NCBI GenBank assembly: GCA_027422505.1
Contig: JAPQWV010000410.1
Location: 186,001-250,000, forward strand
Length of the DNA: 64,000 bases
Direction of reading: 5' to 3'
Origin: Craterostigma plantagineum
Lineage: Eukaryota; Streptophyta; Magnoliopsida; Lamiales; Linderniaceae
A program made the position numbers and the translations under genes. Of this stretch, positions 11,879 through 23,947 are shown one piece after another; the first letter of the stretch is position 1, and each line of letters begins with the position of its first letter. The notes beneath the pieces were generated by a model, which was given only the letters and a program-made list of their open reading frames with translations, had not been told where the DNA came from and searched no databases.

Positions 11879-13449
11879 TCAACAATAGAGCTTCGGCGTA
11901 AACCACCCGGCGACAGCTCCGCCGTAATGAAGGTTAGCCCTAATCGTCATCTTCTCCATCCTTCCCCGTCCAAGATCGTAAACCCCTTTTTCAAAAACAT
12001 GAAACAATCTATCCCAATCGTCGGCGTCCTCTTCCTCTTCCTCAGAAAACAAAAAGTGATCGGAATCCACCGTCGCAAAGTAAACCCTATCTGCCACCAC
12101 AGCTCCATCGCCGGCGACGTCCTCCTCCCTTACAGTCACCGTTCCCATCTTCCCCACGAAAACCCCTTGTTCCCCCAACCCACCCTCGCCGCCGACGTTC
12201 TCCACGCTGTAATAATCGTCGCCGGCAACGCTCAGTCGAAGAACGTGGAAGCCACTCGTCTGAGTGCACTCGAAAGAGCAGTCGTCGTCGTCGTCGCCTT
12301 GAACTCTAGCATCGGTGTTTGTGTAGTAGCAAATATCCTTGACGGCGATGACGACCAACAAATCGCCGGTGATCGAGCACTCGACGAGGTGATGAAAGCA
12401 CCTGTAATGTTTGTACACCTTCGCGCCACGACGGTGGAGAAGTAGTCCAAGTCGTCGTGTTCTTCTTCGATGGGAGGATGAACGGTCTCGTCGCCTCTTA
12501 CGGACAGCAAAACAGCTTCGAACTCGTCGTCGTTACAGCCCGCCAGGCGTACGTTATGCCTCCCTATTTCAGACACAGGGAGGTCGTCGTCGCCGACGAA
12601 CGCATCGATGATTATATTCCCATCTTCGTCGTCGTGTATGTCCAAGCAGGCGGCGTAGAGCTTGCCCTTGTGAAAGCACACGTCTTGGTAGAACCAGTGG
12701 GCCTTCTCTCCGCCGACGGGTCGCCAGGCTGGATCCTCCGGCGTGCAGATGGCCAGCTGATCGGAAGGTCCTCGGCCGTCGGGGGTGCCAAAGGGCCGCG
12801 TCAAAACGACGGCCACGACGAGCGGACGGCGGCGGAGGCCGGCCCCTGGTGGTGGTGGTGGTGGTGGTGAAAACACACGCATGCGGCGGACGAAGAATGA
12901 GAGGGGCAGGTATTCTCCTTGGAGGCGATCGGAGAAGAAGGGAAGGGTCTTCAGGGAAGGGAGGTTTATGGTCTCGCCGGAGAGAGGGTTCCACAGAAGC
13001 AATTTCAGGCGAGGGAGTTCTCTACCGACGGCGATGAGAAGCCATCCTTCGCTGGACCCACAGCAGCACCAATTTCCGAGTATTCTTTCAGCTAAACGGC
13101 TGATGAGGTTTCTACTCGAAAAATCTGCTAATTGGGGAAGTTTAAAGCGGTGGGTTGTTCTTCCTAATTTGGGCAGTTTAAAGCCGTAGGTTCTGTTCTC
13201 GGCGGTGCTGAGGAGGCGTATTTCGGACACGAATCCGCCTCTGGTCTTGGGGATGACGAGCCACGGAGCTTCGGCGGAGAAAGGGATGTCTGGGCGGCGC
13301 GTGAGATTCGATCTCCACGATCTGCAGACGGTCTGAAGGCGGACTCGGTCGGCGATGCATAGGTTTGAGAAGATCTTGTCCACGACAAGATTGGGCAGCT
13401 GATCCCATGGAAAACGATCGCTTGACTCGATGATTCAAAAGTCAGACAT
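11879..13449 (-). pseudogene. Decayed F-box/DUF295 (KIB-type) paralogue
   Basis: Clear paralogue of the 8729-10201 gene: F-box WDQLPNLVVDKIFSNLCIAD, then CRSWRSNL, then APWLVIP, WLLIAVGRELPRLKLLLWNP, WFYQDVCFHKGKLYAA, and C-terminal HVLRLSVAGDDYYSVENVGG and GWFTPKLYC. Two lesions are visible. First, the only suitable ATG (13449-13447) is followed after four codons by an in-frame TGA at 13437-13435, upstream of the F-box. Second, around 12415-12425 a one-base frameshift separates the DYFSTVVA part from the HLVECSITGDLLVV part; the two lie in different frames. Either lesion alone would destroy the protein. It is convergent with its intact relative, about 1.7 kb away. Sequencing errors could mimic one lesion, less likely both. 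Confidence 0.85.
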
Positions 13450-14064
13450 TGGATAAGCTGGTTAATATTTCTTGGGATGAATCCATGGAGAAGAAAGTAA
13501 CGGAGAAAATCCATGAGAGATAGAGAGAGAGTTTAGAGTCGTGTGGAAGAGTATGGCATGAGTTATTTTAGGTGATGCTGTTTTATAGGGATTAGTAGTT
13601 TTTGAATTTTGATTTATTAAACCCCTTTTTAAGGTGTTTATTCCGTAAAAAGAAATTAAATTATCATTGATTCGTGAGATCTGCAAGTGGAATTTCATAA
13701 AAAAAAAAACTTACCTTAAAATTGTATATTTGCATGTTCTGGCAAATGTCTTGGTTACATTTACACTTTGCCAACTTCCGAGCCGTTTCCACTACTATTG
13801 CTGTTATTAAAATTATATTGTTTCAGAGTCTTTGCCAAGTAATGGAATGGCTATGGACTTTCGATTAAAGATAAGATTAAAGATGTACGTACATGTCATC
13901 TCAGTACAGTAAAAGACAAAGCAACTTCTAATATCCATATACATCAGCAAGCAAATAAAGTGGAAGAAAAATAGCGAAAGAAGGAAAGCTCTCTCATAAT
14001 GTACTTTTTGCCGATCAAAGTTTAGTTAGTTGCGTCAGATATGCATATACACACCAAGCCAGAC
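13450..14064. other. Spacer between the F-box pseudogene and the STY kinase gene
   Basis: Holds the former 5' flank of the F-box pseudogene and, at the right, the 3' UTR of the minus-strand kinase gene. No ORF with a recognisable domain and no transposon ends were seen. Confidence 0.4.
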
Positions 14065-14423
14065 TCAGCATCCATTATTAGGTATTTCACCATCATCGTC
14101 ATCCTAAAAACTTCGTATTTCAGACAAGAAAATACGGCAAAATATACATATATATATACATACATAATTCCATGTATCAATCTGTAATGAAGAGAACCAT
14201 TAGATTATACCTTGACTTCTTGTAATAGTTCTTCAAGCTCATGCTTAATCTTGGTGAACGAAGGTCGCTTGCTTGGAACCGTTTGCCAGCATCTCTTCAT
14301 CAGCTCTGCCAACTTGGGATGTAAATCTGATGGAATTTCGGGTCGACGGCCCTACCGAGGAAAAATAAATTAACAGAGGATTCATTTGCATGTTGAAACG
14401 GAGAATCGTTGTTTAAGATGTTG

Positions 14424-14493
<70 letters not shown>

Positions 14494-17290
14494 CAGAAGT
14501 AGAAAAACAGATCATAACTACCACAATCACAAACCTGTCTCACTCCTAATGCAGCTTGTAGAGGAGTCAAGTCCTCATAAGGAACCTATAGACAAAAAAA
14601 CATATAGTAACCATTTGAACTAAATCGGATTTTCGGTAGTTTTTTTTTCATAAGTAGACATGTCACAGAACCTTCGCAGTGACAAGCTCCCAGAGAACTA
14701 TGGCAAAACTGAATACATCAGCTTTGTGGTCATACGGTTGATGATTGATAACCTGCATATGGGAGATGATATGAACAAGTATACAATAATAATATCATAA
14801 TTAAATATTAGGTTTTAAGGGTGATTAATAGTGTACCTCAGGCGCCATCCATCGATATGTTCCAGTCTCGGCCGTCATTATACCTCCTTTGTTCTGAAAC
14901 CGAGCAACCCCAAAATCCGCTACTTTAACAACCTTAAGACAAACAAACAAATTTAAATACGATAAATATAAAAAAAAAGGAAAAAGAAAAATGGGGATGT
15001 ATCGATTAATCATCCAGATTTCTTACTGATGAAAACTTACATTGGAAGTATCCATAAGCAGATTTGCTGCCTTCAAATCTCTGTGGATCACATTATTTCG
15101 ATGCAGGTATTCCATTCCATTGCAGACATCAATTGCAAACTTAAGCAACTGAGGAAGCTTCACAGTGCGGTGATTCTTGTGCAGATATTCATATAGGCTC
15201 CCGCCTGGCATGTATTCTACCAAAAATAATAATAATAAAAAAAAAGACAGGTGAGATACTTTCGTAGCGATGCAGAACTTTTTATGCATAGACTGCCATT
15301 TTATTATGCAAAATATAGACAGTATGGAACCTGTTAGTATGCATAAATGCGGTGACTTGGTGCAAGCACCTACGAATCGTACCACATTTCTATGTTGAAC
15401 CTGTCTGCAGTCAGATAAAGAAATGGAGAGATTATCATCCAAGAGCATATATATGATGATCATATGTCAGGAAAAATTGCAGCTCATAATGTACTGATTT
15501 TCATTCTAGGCTAACCTTAAAATAGCAACCTCCTGCTCGAACTCAACCTCCAGAGAATTATTCAAATGTTCCGAGCGAAGGACCTTAACAGCAACATCTT
15601 GACCTTCATACACCCCATGATACCTACCCAAAGACAAGAAGACTTGTAATAATGTTGAATGCAAACAAGAGATGTGAAAATTCGAAAACTTACAGATCTC
15701 CACAAGAACCAGCAGCAATTTTCTCACATATTTGCAATAATCTCCAATCTATCTCCCATGCTTCGTGCTTTTCTTGTGAAGAAGTTATAGCTTTTGCCAC
15801 TTGGGACTGAGAGTGTGAGCCCCCTGACCATGAACCCTAACAAGATAGAGAACATACACTTATTTCTTTCAGCAACGCTACATACCAACTGACTAAAGAA
15901 CTGCATAAAAGAAAAAAATGGTTTGAACAACCGAGCATTAAAGTAGGATAATAACTGAGCACTACAGTCCATACATTGCTTCGCGCGATTGCTTTTCTCA
16001 TTTCTTCATGCAATCCTTCAGCGTCCTGCCCACAGTATGGCGAAAATTATAAATACATAAATGTATATATCTGCAGAGTAAAAGGCGACCCAATCCAGTA
16101 CATTCTAGTAAACTATGAAGAAATGATGCTGATGCAAGCAGAAATTAATAAGTGAAATCAAACTGACTCGGGGTGCATTAAGTTGACCCGCGCTCATAAC
16201 TAATAAAAAAGGTGAAATAGTCATGTGTTCCACGTGAAATAAAAATGACTAATTTTTGTGTAAGATCCTTTCGATAGATAGCATACTTTATAAGGTATAT
16301 AGAAAAAATACCTCAGAGCGCCATCCATCAACAACAAATACGTCCAAAGAGTATCCATCAGTTGTAGAAAATACATGAGCTTCACGGATATTAAGCCCTA
16401 AGTCAGATAGCAAAGCAGAAAGCTGCCAAAAGATGTACAAGAGTCGATAAATTTTCTAATATTCAAGGATATGAATAAAATATTTTCACTCTTTGAACAC
16501 ATTGAGATGGGAAAAAACGGGAAAGCGAAATGAGCAGAAGGCTAGTAGATAAATTAATAATTGAATGAAGAATGAGATAATTTAACGTGAAAATAACGAA
16601 TAAGGCACAAAGAAGAAATATTATTCATTCATTCTTATACCTTGCTAAGGAGCTTAGGCTTATCAGCAGTAGAAAATATCACTTCAAAAATCGGCATGCC
16701 TTGAGCTTCAGGCCTGCATTATTCATCTTGATAGTAACTCTATATACATACCAGAGTAAACAACTTATCCACTTAGATGCATACATCTGATCATAGTTGT
16801 TTCTAGATTCCGAACTAACAATACATTGCATTGAATAGCACCAACTCGTTTCTTGACCTCTGGTAAGTATAACTCACAAAATATCATATTGATATGCCTG
16901 AACTATCACACAAAACAGTTGAACTCCTGCTAAAGAAGAATCCACTAATACTCTTCCTCTTGAAAACATATTAAGTCATTGCTTTGCGGAAATGGCCAAT
17001 TAAAGAATTTTATTATATCCCTTCTAGGCATTCCATTTCATATTATACGTGATGGACTACACAGAGTAAAAAAGATTCAAGTTGGAGGATGCAATGAACT
17101 CTTGAAACAACACAATTTCGGTTAAAACAGATGAAAGTTTGCGGTATTCTTTTATGAGTTACCTGTATTCCTGTAAGTAACACTTAAGACTTTGACTTGT
17201 TTTACAAATTCTGGTACTCTCACCAAACAAAATATACGATTACTAGTAACGGGAAAGGATTCTTGGTGCTACTTGCTCGAGCAGATCAGA

Positions 17291-17345
<55 letters not shown>

Positions 17346-18693
17346 AGAAAATGTCGATGCATTACGCCTTTAAATGAGTTTAATGACAAATATGTGGAAA
17401 CATCACCGTGACATTAGCAGAAGATTTACCTCCTCATTAAATCTTCTGCAGAAAGTCCTCTGTTAATGTCAGTAGAATTCTTCCTAACATCCAAATTCAG
17501 ACCCTCAAGCTTAGAACAAGTCTCAAACTCACCACCACAATTCCTGCTTCTACGCATGATTATCATAGGATAGACATAAACTACGGGCCAAAAGCACCGA
17601 AAATTTTACTTAGGAGGCAAGAGAATCTTACGTAAGACAACAATCATCAATAAATTTTTTATTACTCTCACCGAAAGGAAAACACGTAACCTGTTATTAG
17701 CCAATCCGTGACCGTCATTTTTTGCGCTTCCATGTTGGACTAATACAGTAGGGACACTTGTAACTTGATCAACGTCAAGATCCTCATCCGCGGGGTAAAG
17801 ATTCTGTGCAGAAACCAAAAAAAAGATATCATATAGCTAAAAGCCAAATATCAAAAGAAAAGAGGATTTTGATTGAACACCACGTGGCAGTACCTCTAGC
17901 AATCGGACGTGAAAAACAGGTTGATGATTTGCAGGATCCTTTGCCATGGAAAGAAGCTTTTGATGCAATAGCACATCTTCAACTCTGTCCATATTTATAT
18001 CGAGCCCATAACTGGAAAACAAACAAGGCAAGACTCATCAAATGAAACACCAAGAAATATAAGAGAACTTGAGAAACTAAGCATATATCTGGAATTGTTT
18101 TTCTATTCGAGATCCAAACATCAGAAATAGTTTGTGAAATCATATCCTAAAGAAGTATTTATTGGCGTAATCCAATAAAATGCTCGGTAAAATCTCCCAT
18201 AATGAAATCTACCAAAAAGCTAATATTGTCCGGGGCATCTAAATCCAAACAATAGAAAATTAGATTTAATCAATCCAACCCTAATAAATCTGCTCCATAT
18301 GGAAATGTCATACATACACTTACATAGATAGCAATATTAACAGACGGATAACGTAGCAAAATGAACTTCATCAACGAAAACCACCAGTCAATTGCCCATA
18401 GGGAGGCAAAATGGCCGACAGCACAAAAATGGCACAACTTCATTGAACAATCCAACAAAAAAATAGCATGCAATACAGATCACGGACCTCTGAGGCAAAC
18501 GATTGAAGTGGGCATCAAACTGCTCGCGAAAATCAGGATTGTTGATAACATCTTCATCCTCAATCTCGATCAACCGATTGTAGACGTCATTTCTAATCAC
18601 GTCGTTGAGTCCTCCACCGCTTCCACCGCCGCCGAAGCTGCTGTAACTCCTCGGAGGAGACGAGCTCTCTCCGACCTCCTCCACAAATTCCAT
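14065..18693 (-). CDS. ACT-domain serine/threonine/tyrosine protein kinase (STY8/17/46-like, Raf-like)
   Basis: Complete 16-exon gene, 566 aa. Exons: 18693-18488, 18011-17894, 17803-17691, 17549-17430, 16713-16641, 16422-16312, 16025-15975, 15836-15694, 15623-15516, 15404-15331, 15216-15041, 14932-14837, 14752-14672, 14585-14535, 14351-14211, 14103-14065. All joins are GT-AG and keep frame. The start [14 protein letters not shown] is the first ATG in that frame. The middle carries an ACT domain ([19 protein letters not shown], then [20 protein letters not shown]). The kinase domain has a glycine loop [19 protein letters not shown] lysine, [11 protein letters not shown] catalytic loop, DFGVA and APE. 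Arabidopsis STY8/17/46 are cytosolic kinases that phosphorylate chloroplast transit peptides; that role is inferred by family only. Introns near both ends hold long (GA)n tracts. Confidence 0.95.
14428..14492. repeat. (GA)n microsatellite in a kinase intron
   Basis: About 32 uninterrupted GA dinucleotides in the intron between the exons ending at 14535 and starting at 14351. On the transcribed strand this is a CT tract upstream of an acceptor site, so it could act as an extended polypyrimidine tract. Confidence 0.95.
17293..17344. repeat. Second (GA)n microsatellite in the same gene
   Basis: About 26 GA dinucleotides in the 716 bp intron between exons ending at 17430 and starting at 16713, again CT on the transcribed strand. 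Confidence 0.95.
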
Positions 18694-19159
18694 ACTCAAC
18701 CAAGCAGAAGGGAAACCAAAAAAAAAATTGTCCGCAATAGCTTCAACAGCTGAACGCCTTCAATAGAACGATTGAAGTGAGCGAAGGGAGTTCCATAGAG
18801 AAACAGCTAAATCCCTTTACAGTGGTAAATCGATGTGTGAGAAGGTTGAGGTGTTTTTCTTTGAATGACGTCAAGGCTCAAGACTAGTGCAGTTGGACGA
18901 TACGTACAGGTTGTTGTATGTAATTGATATCTGTGTGTACAATAGTCTGAGAAGTGCGTGAGAGAGAAACAGAGGCAAGCAAAGATGAGATGAGAGAGAA
19001 ACAAAGGTTTTATGGAGTGGATAGGGTTGAAAGAATGATCTCGCTCTCGCGCAAGTATGAAACCTTGCACTTTGGAACTTTGATATTTTAAAAATTACAT
19101 TTTACACCCTCTACTTAATTTCATCTACATAATTATGTTAAGGATGCTACTATTGGCCG
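18694..19159. promoter_or_regulatory. Presumed promoter and 5' leader of the STY kinase gene
   Basis: The only upstream sequence before a transposon-derived block begins near 19160. It contains CT/GA-rich segments near 18958-19020, common in plant core promoters. No definite TATA box was fixed. Confidence 0.35.
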
Positions 19160-20010
19160 TGCCAACGGTAGCATACGTATCCGGCTCCGGTTTTAATCGG
19201 ATATCCGTTCGAATATTTTTACCGGATATCCGTCCGATTTTTAAATTTATTTTTCTTTTCAAAATCATATACTTTTATTTCTTATCACAATTAAAAAATA
19301 TACTTGTTTAATATAAGAATTTCTAAACATAGTAATTCACAGAATATGTGAATTTATGATTCGAAATTACACAATAAATACTCCATCCGTCCCAAAAGTT
19401 TTTGTATATTTTACTAAACCGGGCGTCACACATCTTTTGTATATTTCCCTTTTTCTAAAAAATTATCACAAACAATCAATATAATAATATTAAATATCTT
19501 TAGAAGACGTGCCAAAACATACACTTTTTTACCTATCCAACACACTATATTATTAAAATATTCAGTTCCTTGATTCCCATGCCAATTCCCAAATGTCCAT
19601 AAAGATATGGGACAGAGAGAGTAATAAACACAATACCACAAATTTACATTATTTTTTAACATGCATCTCGATGTTTCTATGTTTTTTTATCTCAATTCTC
19701 TAACAAGGTTTTTTGCAATAATAAAATAATATAAATTTAAAAATTCTACTTGATTTTTTTTCCCATTCTTGGACCTTCAATTTTTTTTTTTGGATTTTTT
19801 TATTTCCTAAACTTTTTTAAAATATAAAACCGGATATAGGATATCCGAATTTTAGACAAACCACTATCCGTATCCGATTCGGCTTATTTTAAATAAATCG
19901 GATCGGATATCCGATCCAATTTTTAAAACAGGATATCCATTTTTCCGGGTTTTGAAAACCGGATACCGGATCGGAATCCGGTTTTCGAATATTTTTGCTC
20001 ACCCCTAATT
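19160..20010. mobile_element. hAT-like non-autonomous element containing a nested MITE
   Basis: The right end reads GCTCACCCCTA; its reverse complement TAGGGGTGAGCAAAAAT is a common plant hAT terminus. Both ends carry repeated CCGGATATCCG/CGGATATCC motifs (19180-19240 and 19828-19990), so the subterminal regions are inverted relative to each other. The left terminus is degenerate and was not fixed. A Stowaway-type MITE sits inside. No transposase ORF. Confidence 0.55.
19381..19621. mobile_element. Stowaway-type (Tc1/mariner) MITE
   Basis: 241 bp with ends CTCCATCCGTCCC and GGGACAGAGAGAG, close to the consensus CTCCCTCCGTCCC termini of Stowaway elements. It is flanked by TA on both sides (19379-19380 and 19622-19623), the expected target duplication. 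It is inserted within the hAT-like element. Confidence 0.8.
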
Positions 20011-20971
20011 GGCACCCATTGGAGGTGAAAATAACCTTGGAATTTGTAAAAGTTATTTATATTAATTCTTTTTCTTACATTTTATTCAACAATAATAAAT
20101 TTAGCAGTTTTTTTCCATTAACTCGGTGAGTTCATGTGTAATTGTGTTAATGCCATTAAATGCTTCCAGTGGGACCCACTCATTCCAATATTTACCATGT
20201 TAAATTAATCTATAACAATATACTCATATTAATCAAAATTAATAAACTATTTTATAAGAAAAAATATAATATAATATTTCCTATCACCATAAAACAAATG
20301 AACTTGAATAAATAAAGAAATAATAGTTACTAGGTAAAGATTAATATTAATATTTAAACGGTTAGACATGATAGTCGATATGTAATAAACGGTTAGAAAT
20401 AAATAGTGGGTGATAATAAATAATGGGTCTAAATATAATTTCAGGGGTGTGAATAGAATTACCGTTATGTTAATAGAGATGTAATTGAGGAGACATGCAT
20501 TTATAATTTCGGCTATTCTCGAAGTACCTTTAAATTATTACTAGGGTTGCTTGAACCATACGACAATTATAATTAACACCTGCGTAACGAAGATAATGGT
20601 AGGCTTCGTATTTAATTCTTTTATATTGATATTTGTATTCAAGACTAGTTAAGTGGAATAGGGTCTTAATATTGATCATAAATAATTTCTAACAATATCT
20701 TATAGGGTGACTATTAACTGTCATTTTGGTCTATAAAATATTTACAATTTAACCTTTGTATTTCTAATTTCATTAATTAATATCATATTTAACCCTTCAA
20801 TTTTTTTGTTAATATACTTATACTCCTAGTCGTTATTTTCCTTTCATATATAAAAATTATATTTCATCTACTAAATAGAAATTATAAATTTCAAAGTTAA
20901 AATTAGAAGAATTATACTTTAAGCACACACATAGAGTGTGCAGAAAATACTAGTATAGTGTTACTTATCAC
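20011..20971. other. AT-rich spacer
   Basis: About 960 bp without any ORF of note. No repeat ends or RNA gene recognised. Confidence 0.4.
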
Positions 20972-21587
20972 CACTGTTGTAAAACTCGGCCTATGCGCGA
21001 GGCGGCCCTGCCCGAGGCTTTTTCGGCTAGGCGGCTGATTAATCGGTGGAACCGACTAATCGGCCTAGGCGGACAATTAGCGGCCGACTACGCGGTCTCA
21101 TTTTCTTTCTTTTTTTTTTTTGCATTTTCCTTGAAAGAAAATTAAAAACAATTTTTTTTGCAAAATCTTTTTATAAATACGAAAAAACATTATCATGATT
21201 GACATGATTTTTATTTAAATAGATAAATTTGACATAGCTTTACTTTTTTTTTTCGGATACCCGATCGATTCCGGGTTGCTCCGACTAATCCGGTTCGCCC
21301 CGCGTCGCGTAACTGGTAACGGCAGGTGAGGCTCCCAAAGGGGGTTGCTGCATACACAAGGATTCGAACCCGAGACCTTGCTTAAGCGATACCAAGCCGC
21401 TTACCACTTGGACCAACCCCCGTTGGTAACATAGCTTTACTTTGGTAGATTAGCATATAAATAAAATTTATAAAAAAATCGGTATACCAACTAATTTCCA
21501 CGTAGAAACCGGCGCTGCCGGCCTAGCCCGCCTGGGCGCTAGCCCCCCCGGGCGCCTGACTAGTGCCTAGCGACTTTTACAACATTG
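20972..21587. mobile_element. hAT-type MITE, copy 2, with perfect target duplication
   Basis: Begins CACTGTTGTAAAACTCGG and ends with the reverse complement of CAATGTTGTAAAAGTCGC. It is flanked on both sides by the identical octamer CTTATCAC (20964-20971 and 21588-21595), which fits hAT insertion. It belongs to the same family as 10531-11298: same termini and the same GC-rich CTAGGCG/GATTAATCGG subterminal motifs. A SINE has inserted into it. Confidence 0.88.
21247..21428 (-). mobile_element. tRNA-derived SINE nested in the hAT MITE
   Basis: On the minus strand the element starts near ACGGGGGTTGGTCCAAGTGG (RNA polymerase III A box TGGTCCAAGTGG) and has GGTTCGAATCC (B box) about 35 bp further. 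It ends in a T/A-rich tail (T run at 21247-21253 on the plus strand). It is flanked by the 15 bp duplication ACATAGCTTTACTTT at 21232-21246 and 21429-21443. This is the signature of LINE-driven retroposition. Confidence 0.88.
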
Positions 21588-23583
21588 CTTATCACCTAAT
21601 TACCTGCTTTGGCTTTTTTCTATTAGTAATTTTCATTTAATTGTAGTTATGTTATGTGTCGCCCTATATCTTTTTTTAGCATTCCAAAAACATAGGACGA
21701 TAATGTCTTGGATTTCATATTCCATGGACTGATCCAATGAGAGAAGCAAAATATTTTTTTCGTCAATAATCTTGGAAGAGTTCAACGTTAATCTCGCAAG
21801 TTACCAAATTTTTCTACATAAATTTAAATGTAATATAATAATTACATATATAATTTTGTCACGTCGTATGTGATCGCATCGGAGTTGAAGTTTCACATTC
21901 TCCTCACTACAAACTTTATTTCACATCTCCGTGCGTTATATTTTTTGTAACGTGGTAATGATTTTATTCCGAGAAATGTTTTTCCTTTTCAATATTGTGT
22001 TAATCACATTGTTAATGTCAAACAAATCCCAATTTGCTCGTTGTGATTTATAGAAGATTCTCTGCCTAAACACGTGCTTATTCAATAATTATTCCAAAAA
22101 TTAACTTTCGATCGGAGAACATTCACTAAGGGAGGCAAATTCTTATTTATTTTATCATATATTTAAAAAGTTAATACCCTTCCACAACGACCATCTTGCT
22201 TGTAAAACTTAAGGAAAACATTAAGTGCAAATTGAAATGAAATAATAAAGATTGGTTGTATTATATCTTGCTATTACTAATGTCCTCCAATAAACTAGCT
22301 CTTCACCTACCGATCAATAAAAAATTGTAACAGTCTTGATCGTTAATTAAGCCATTTCCACATTAATTTGAGAGGCAATTATGCAATTTTATAGAGTCAG
22401 ATTCCCTATCATTATCAACCTCCCTTATAAATACTTTTACCAAACAAAAATAAAAATAAAATCATTACAAATGTTATGACGAACCGCCCTTGAGGCTCCA
22501 TTGGATTAGGGTCCACTTTTTCCAACGTGACGTTTATGTAATGAATTCAATTTTTTACTAATTCAAATATTTTTGTTTTCGAATACTAAGTGGGCATGTC
22601 CAACTTTTTGGTGTTTGAGATGTATGGGTCCTATGCAGATCGTTCTATATCTAGTGGATGTTGAAATGTGCTTGTATATGACATTTATTTGATGGTGACT
22701 TAAAACAATATATATATATATATATGCATTATTGCATATAATCAAGCCTTTTATACAAATCTCGCATAATTGTGGTCCATTTATATTATTTGAATACTAA
22801 TCTAAATGTTGAATATTTTAAATAGGATAAACTTACCTTGGGATTCTTTGTGTATTAATTATTTACTGTATGTAATTTCAATTATTCTTAGAAGATGTTT
22901 GTGTTGTGTCCCCACTCAGTTTTCCAGCTCCAAGGAGTAATATAAATCATATCTATTTATGGGACTTCCAATTTTTAAAAGGCAAGGAGGGGCTACTTGT
23001 TTCTTCCATTGACTATGGAATTATGTTATCCATGTTTGTATATTGCTTTGATTTTCCTTTGCCCCTTTTGATGTGACAATTCCCGGATGATAATTAGGAG
23101 TTTGCTAGCACTATTTTCGTCATGATTATTGATGAATTAATTATGTTCAATTTTACTAAAATATTTGCTAGTAGACATTTTATTTTACTTTATCTCGGGT
23201 AGAAAGGAGTTACTTTTGACTTTCAGACACCGTATGCGCAATTATTTATAATCGGAGAAGAAATCAAGCATAAAAGAAAGATGCTTCATTTTTGGATTTT
23301 TCTCCTTTCAACTTTATGTTTATTGGTTTCTTTTCCTCGGAATTGTGCTATAATTGTTAAATAAAATTTGAGATTCCATCCAATGCTTTTACTGCTGGTA
23401 ACTAGGCCACGTTAGCCCAATTATTATGTCCCAAATTGGCCCAAGAGTCGGCCCAAAAATAATGTAACAGAAAACTCCAACATTACAATTACTTGTGCTT
23501 TCGGGAAACAAAAAAAAAAAAAGATTGTGCTAAAATGAGGCCGAAAAGTAATGTTAACTCTTGGAGAAGATGAGAGCTCGTAT
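21588..23583. other. AT-rich spacer
   Basis: About 2 kb with an (AT)n tract near 22711-22725 and no ORF carrying a recognisable domain. No transposon ends identified. Confidence 0.4.
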
Positions 23584-23757
23584 CTACGAAATATCACAAG
23601 GCTCGTTTATATCGGAAATACCAAGTTTTGTTTCCACAAATTCATTCCAATGAAATAATTCTTGCAAATGCTCAACGTTTGGTTCATAGTCTATCGATAA
23701 CAATACGCCATTATTAGATGGTAATTCGGGCAAAGGTCTGATGTTATTACGAATGTA
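23584..23757 (-). other. Short coding-like stretch, unknown
   Basis: On the minus strand about 57 codons run without a stop and look coding in composition (for example PLPELPSNNGVLLSIDYEPN, then LQELFHWNEF), ending in TAG at 23586-23584. No start codon or splice acceptor was fixed. It lies 190 bp downstream of the F-box/kelch gene on the same strand, so an alternative last exon of that gene is possible, though the F-box ORF has its own plausible C-terminus. I do not recognise the family. Confidence 0.25.
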
Positions 23758-23947
23758 GAATCAACTTCCTCTCATAGTTCAAGAATGTATGAAGCTTTGC
23801 TAGCACAAGAAGATTTAAAGCAGTAAACAAACATACAATGTCAATCATTCAATGCATAAGTTGGGGTGGTCATAACACACATGACAAAGCGATTCGATAT
23901 AGAAAAACACCAAACATTCAAAAGAAAACGAAAAATCAAACGACGAA

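Noticed and set aside
21380..21428. Possible tRNA gene on the minus strand
   Set aside because: A and B boxes are present but no full cloverleaf, and the unit has a long 3' body, an oligo-A tail and a 15 bp target duplication. It is the head of a SINE.
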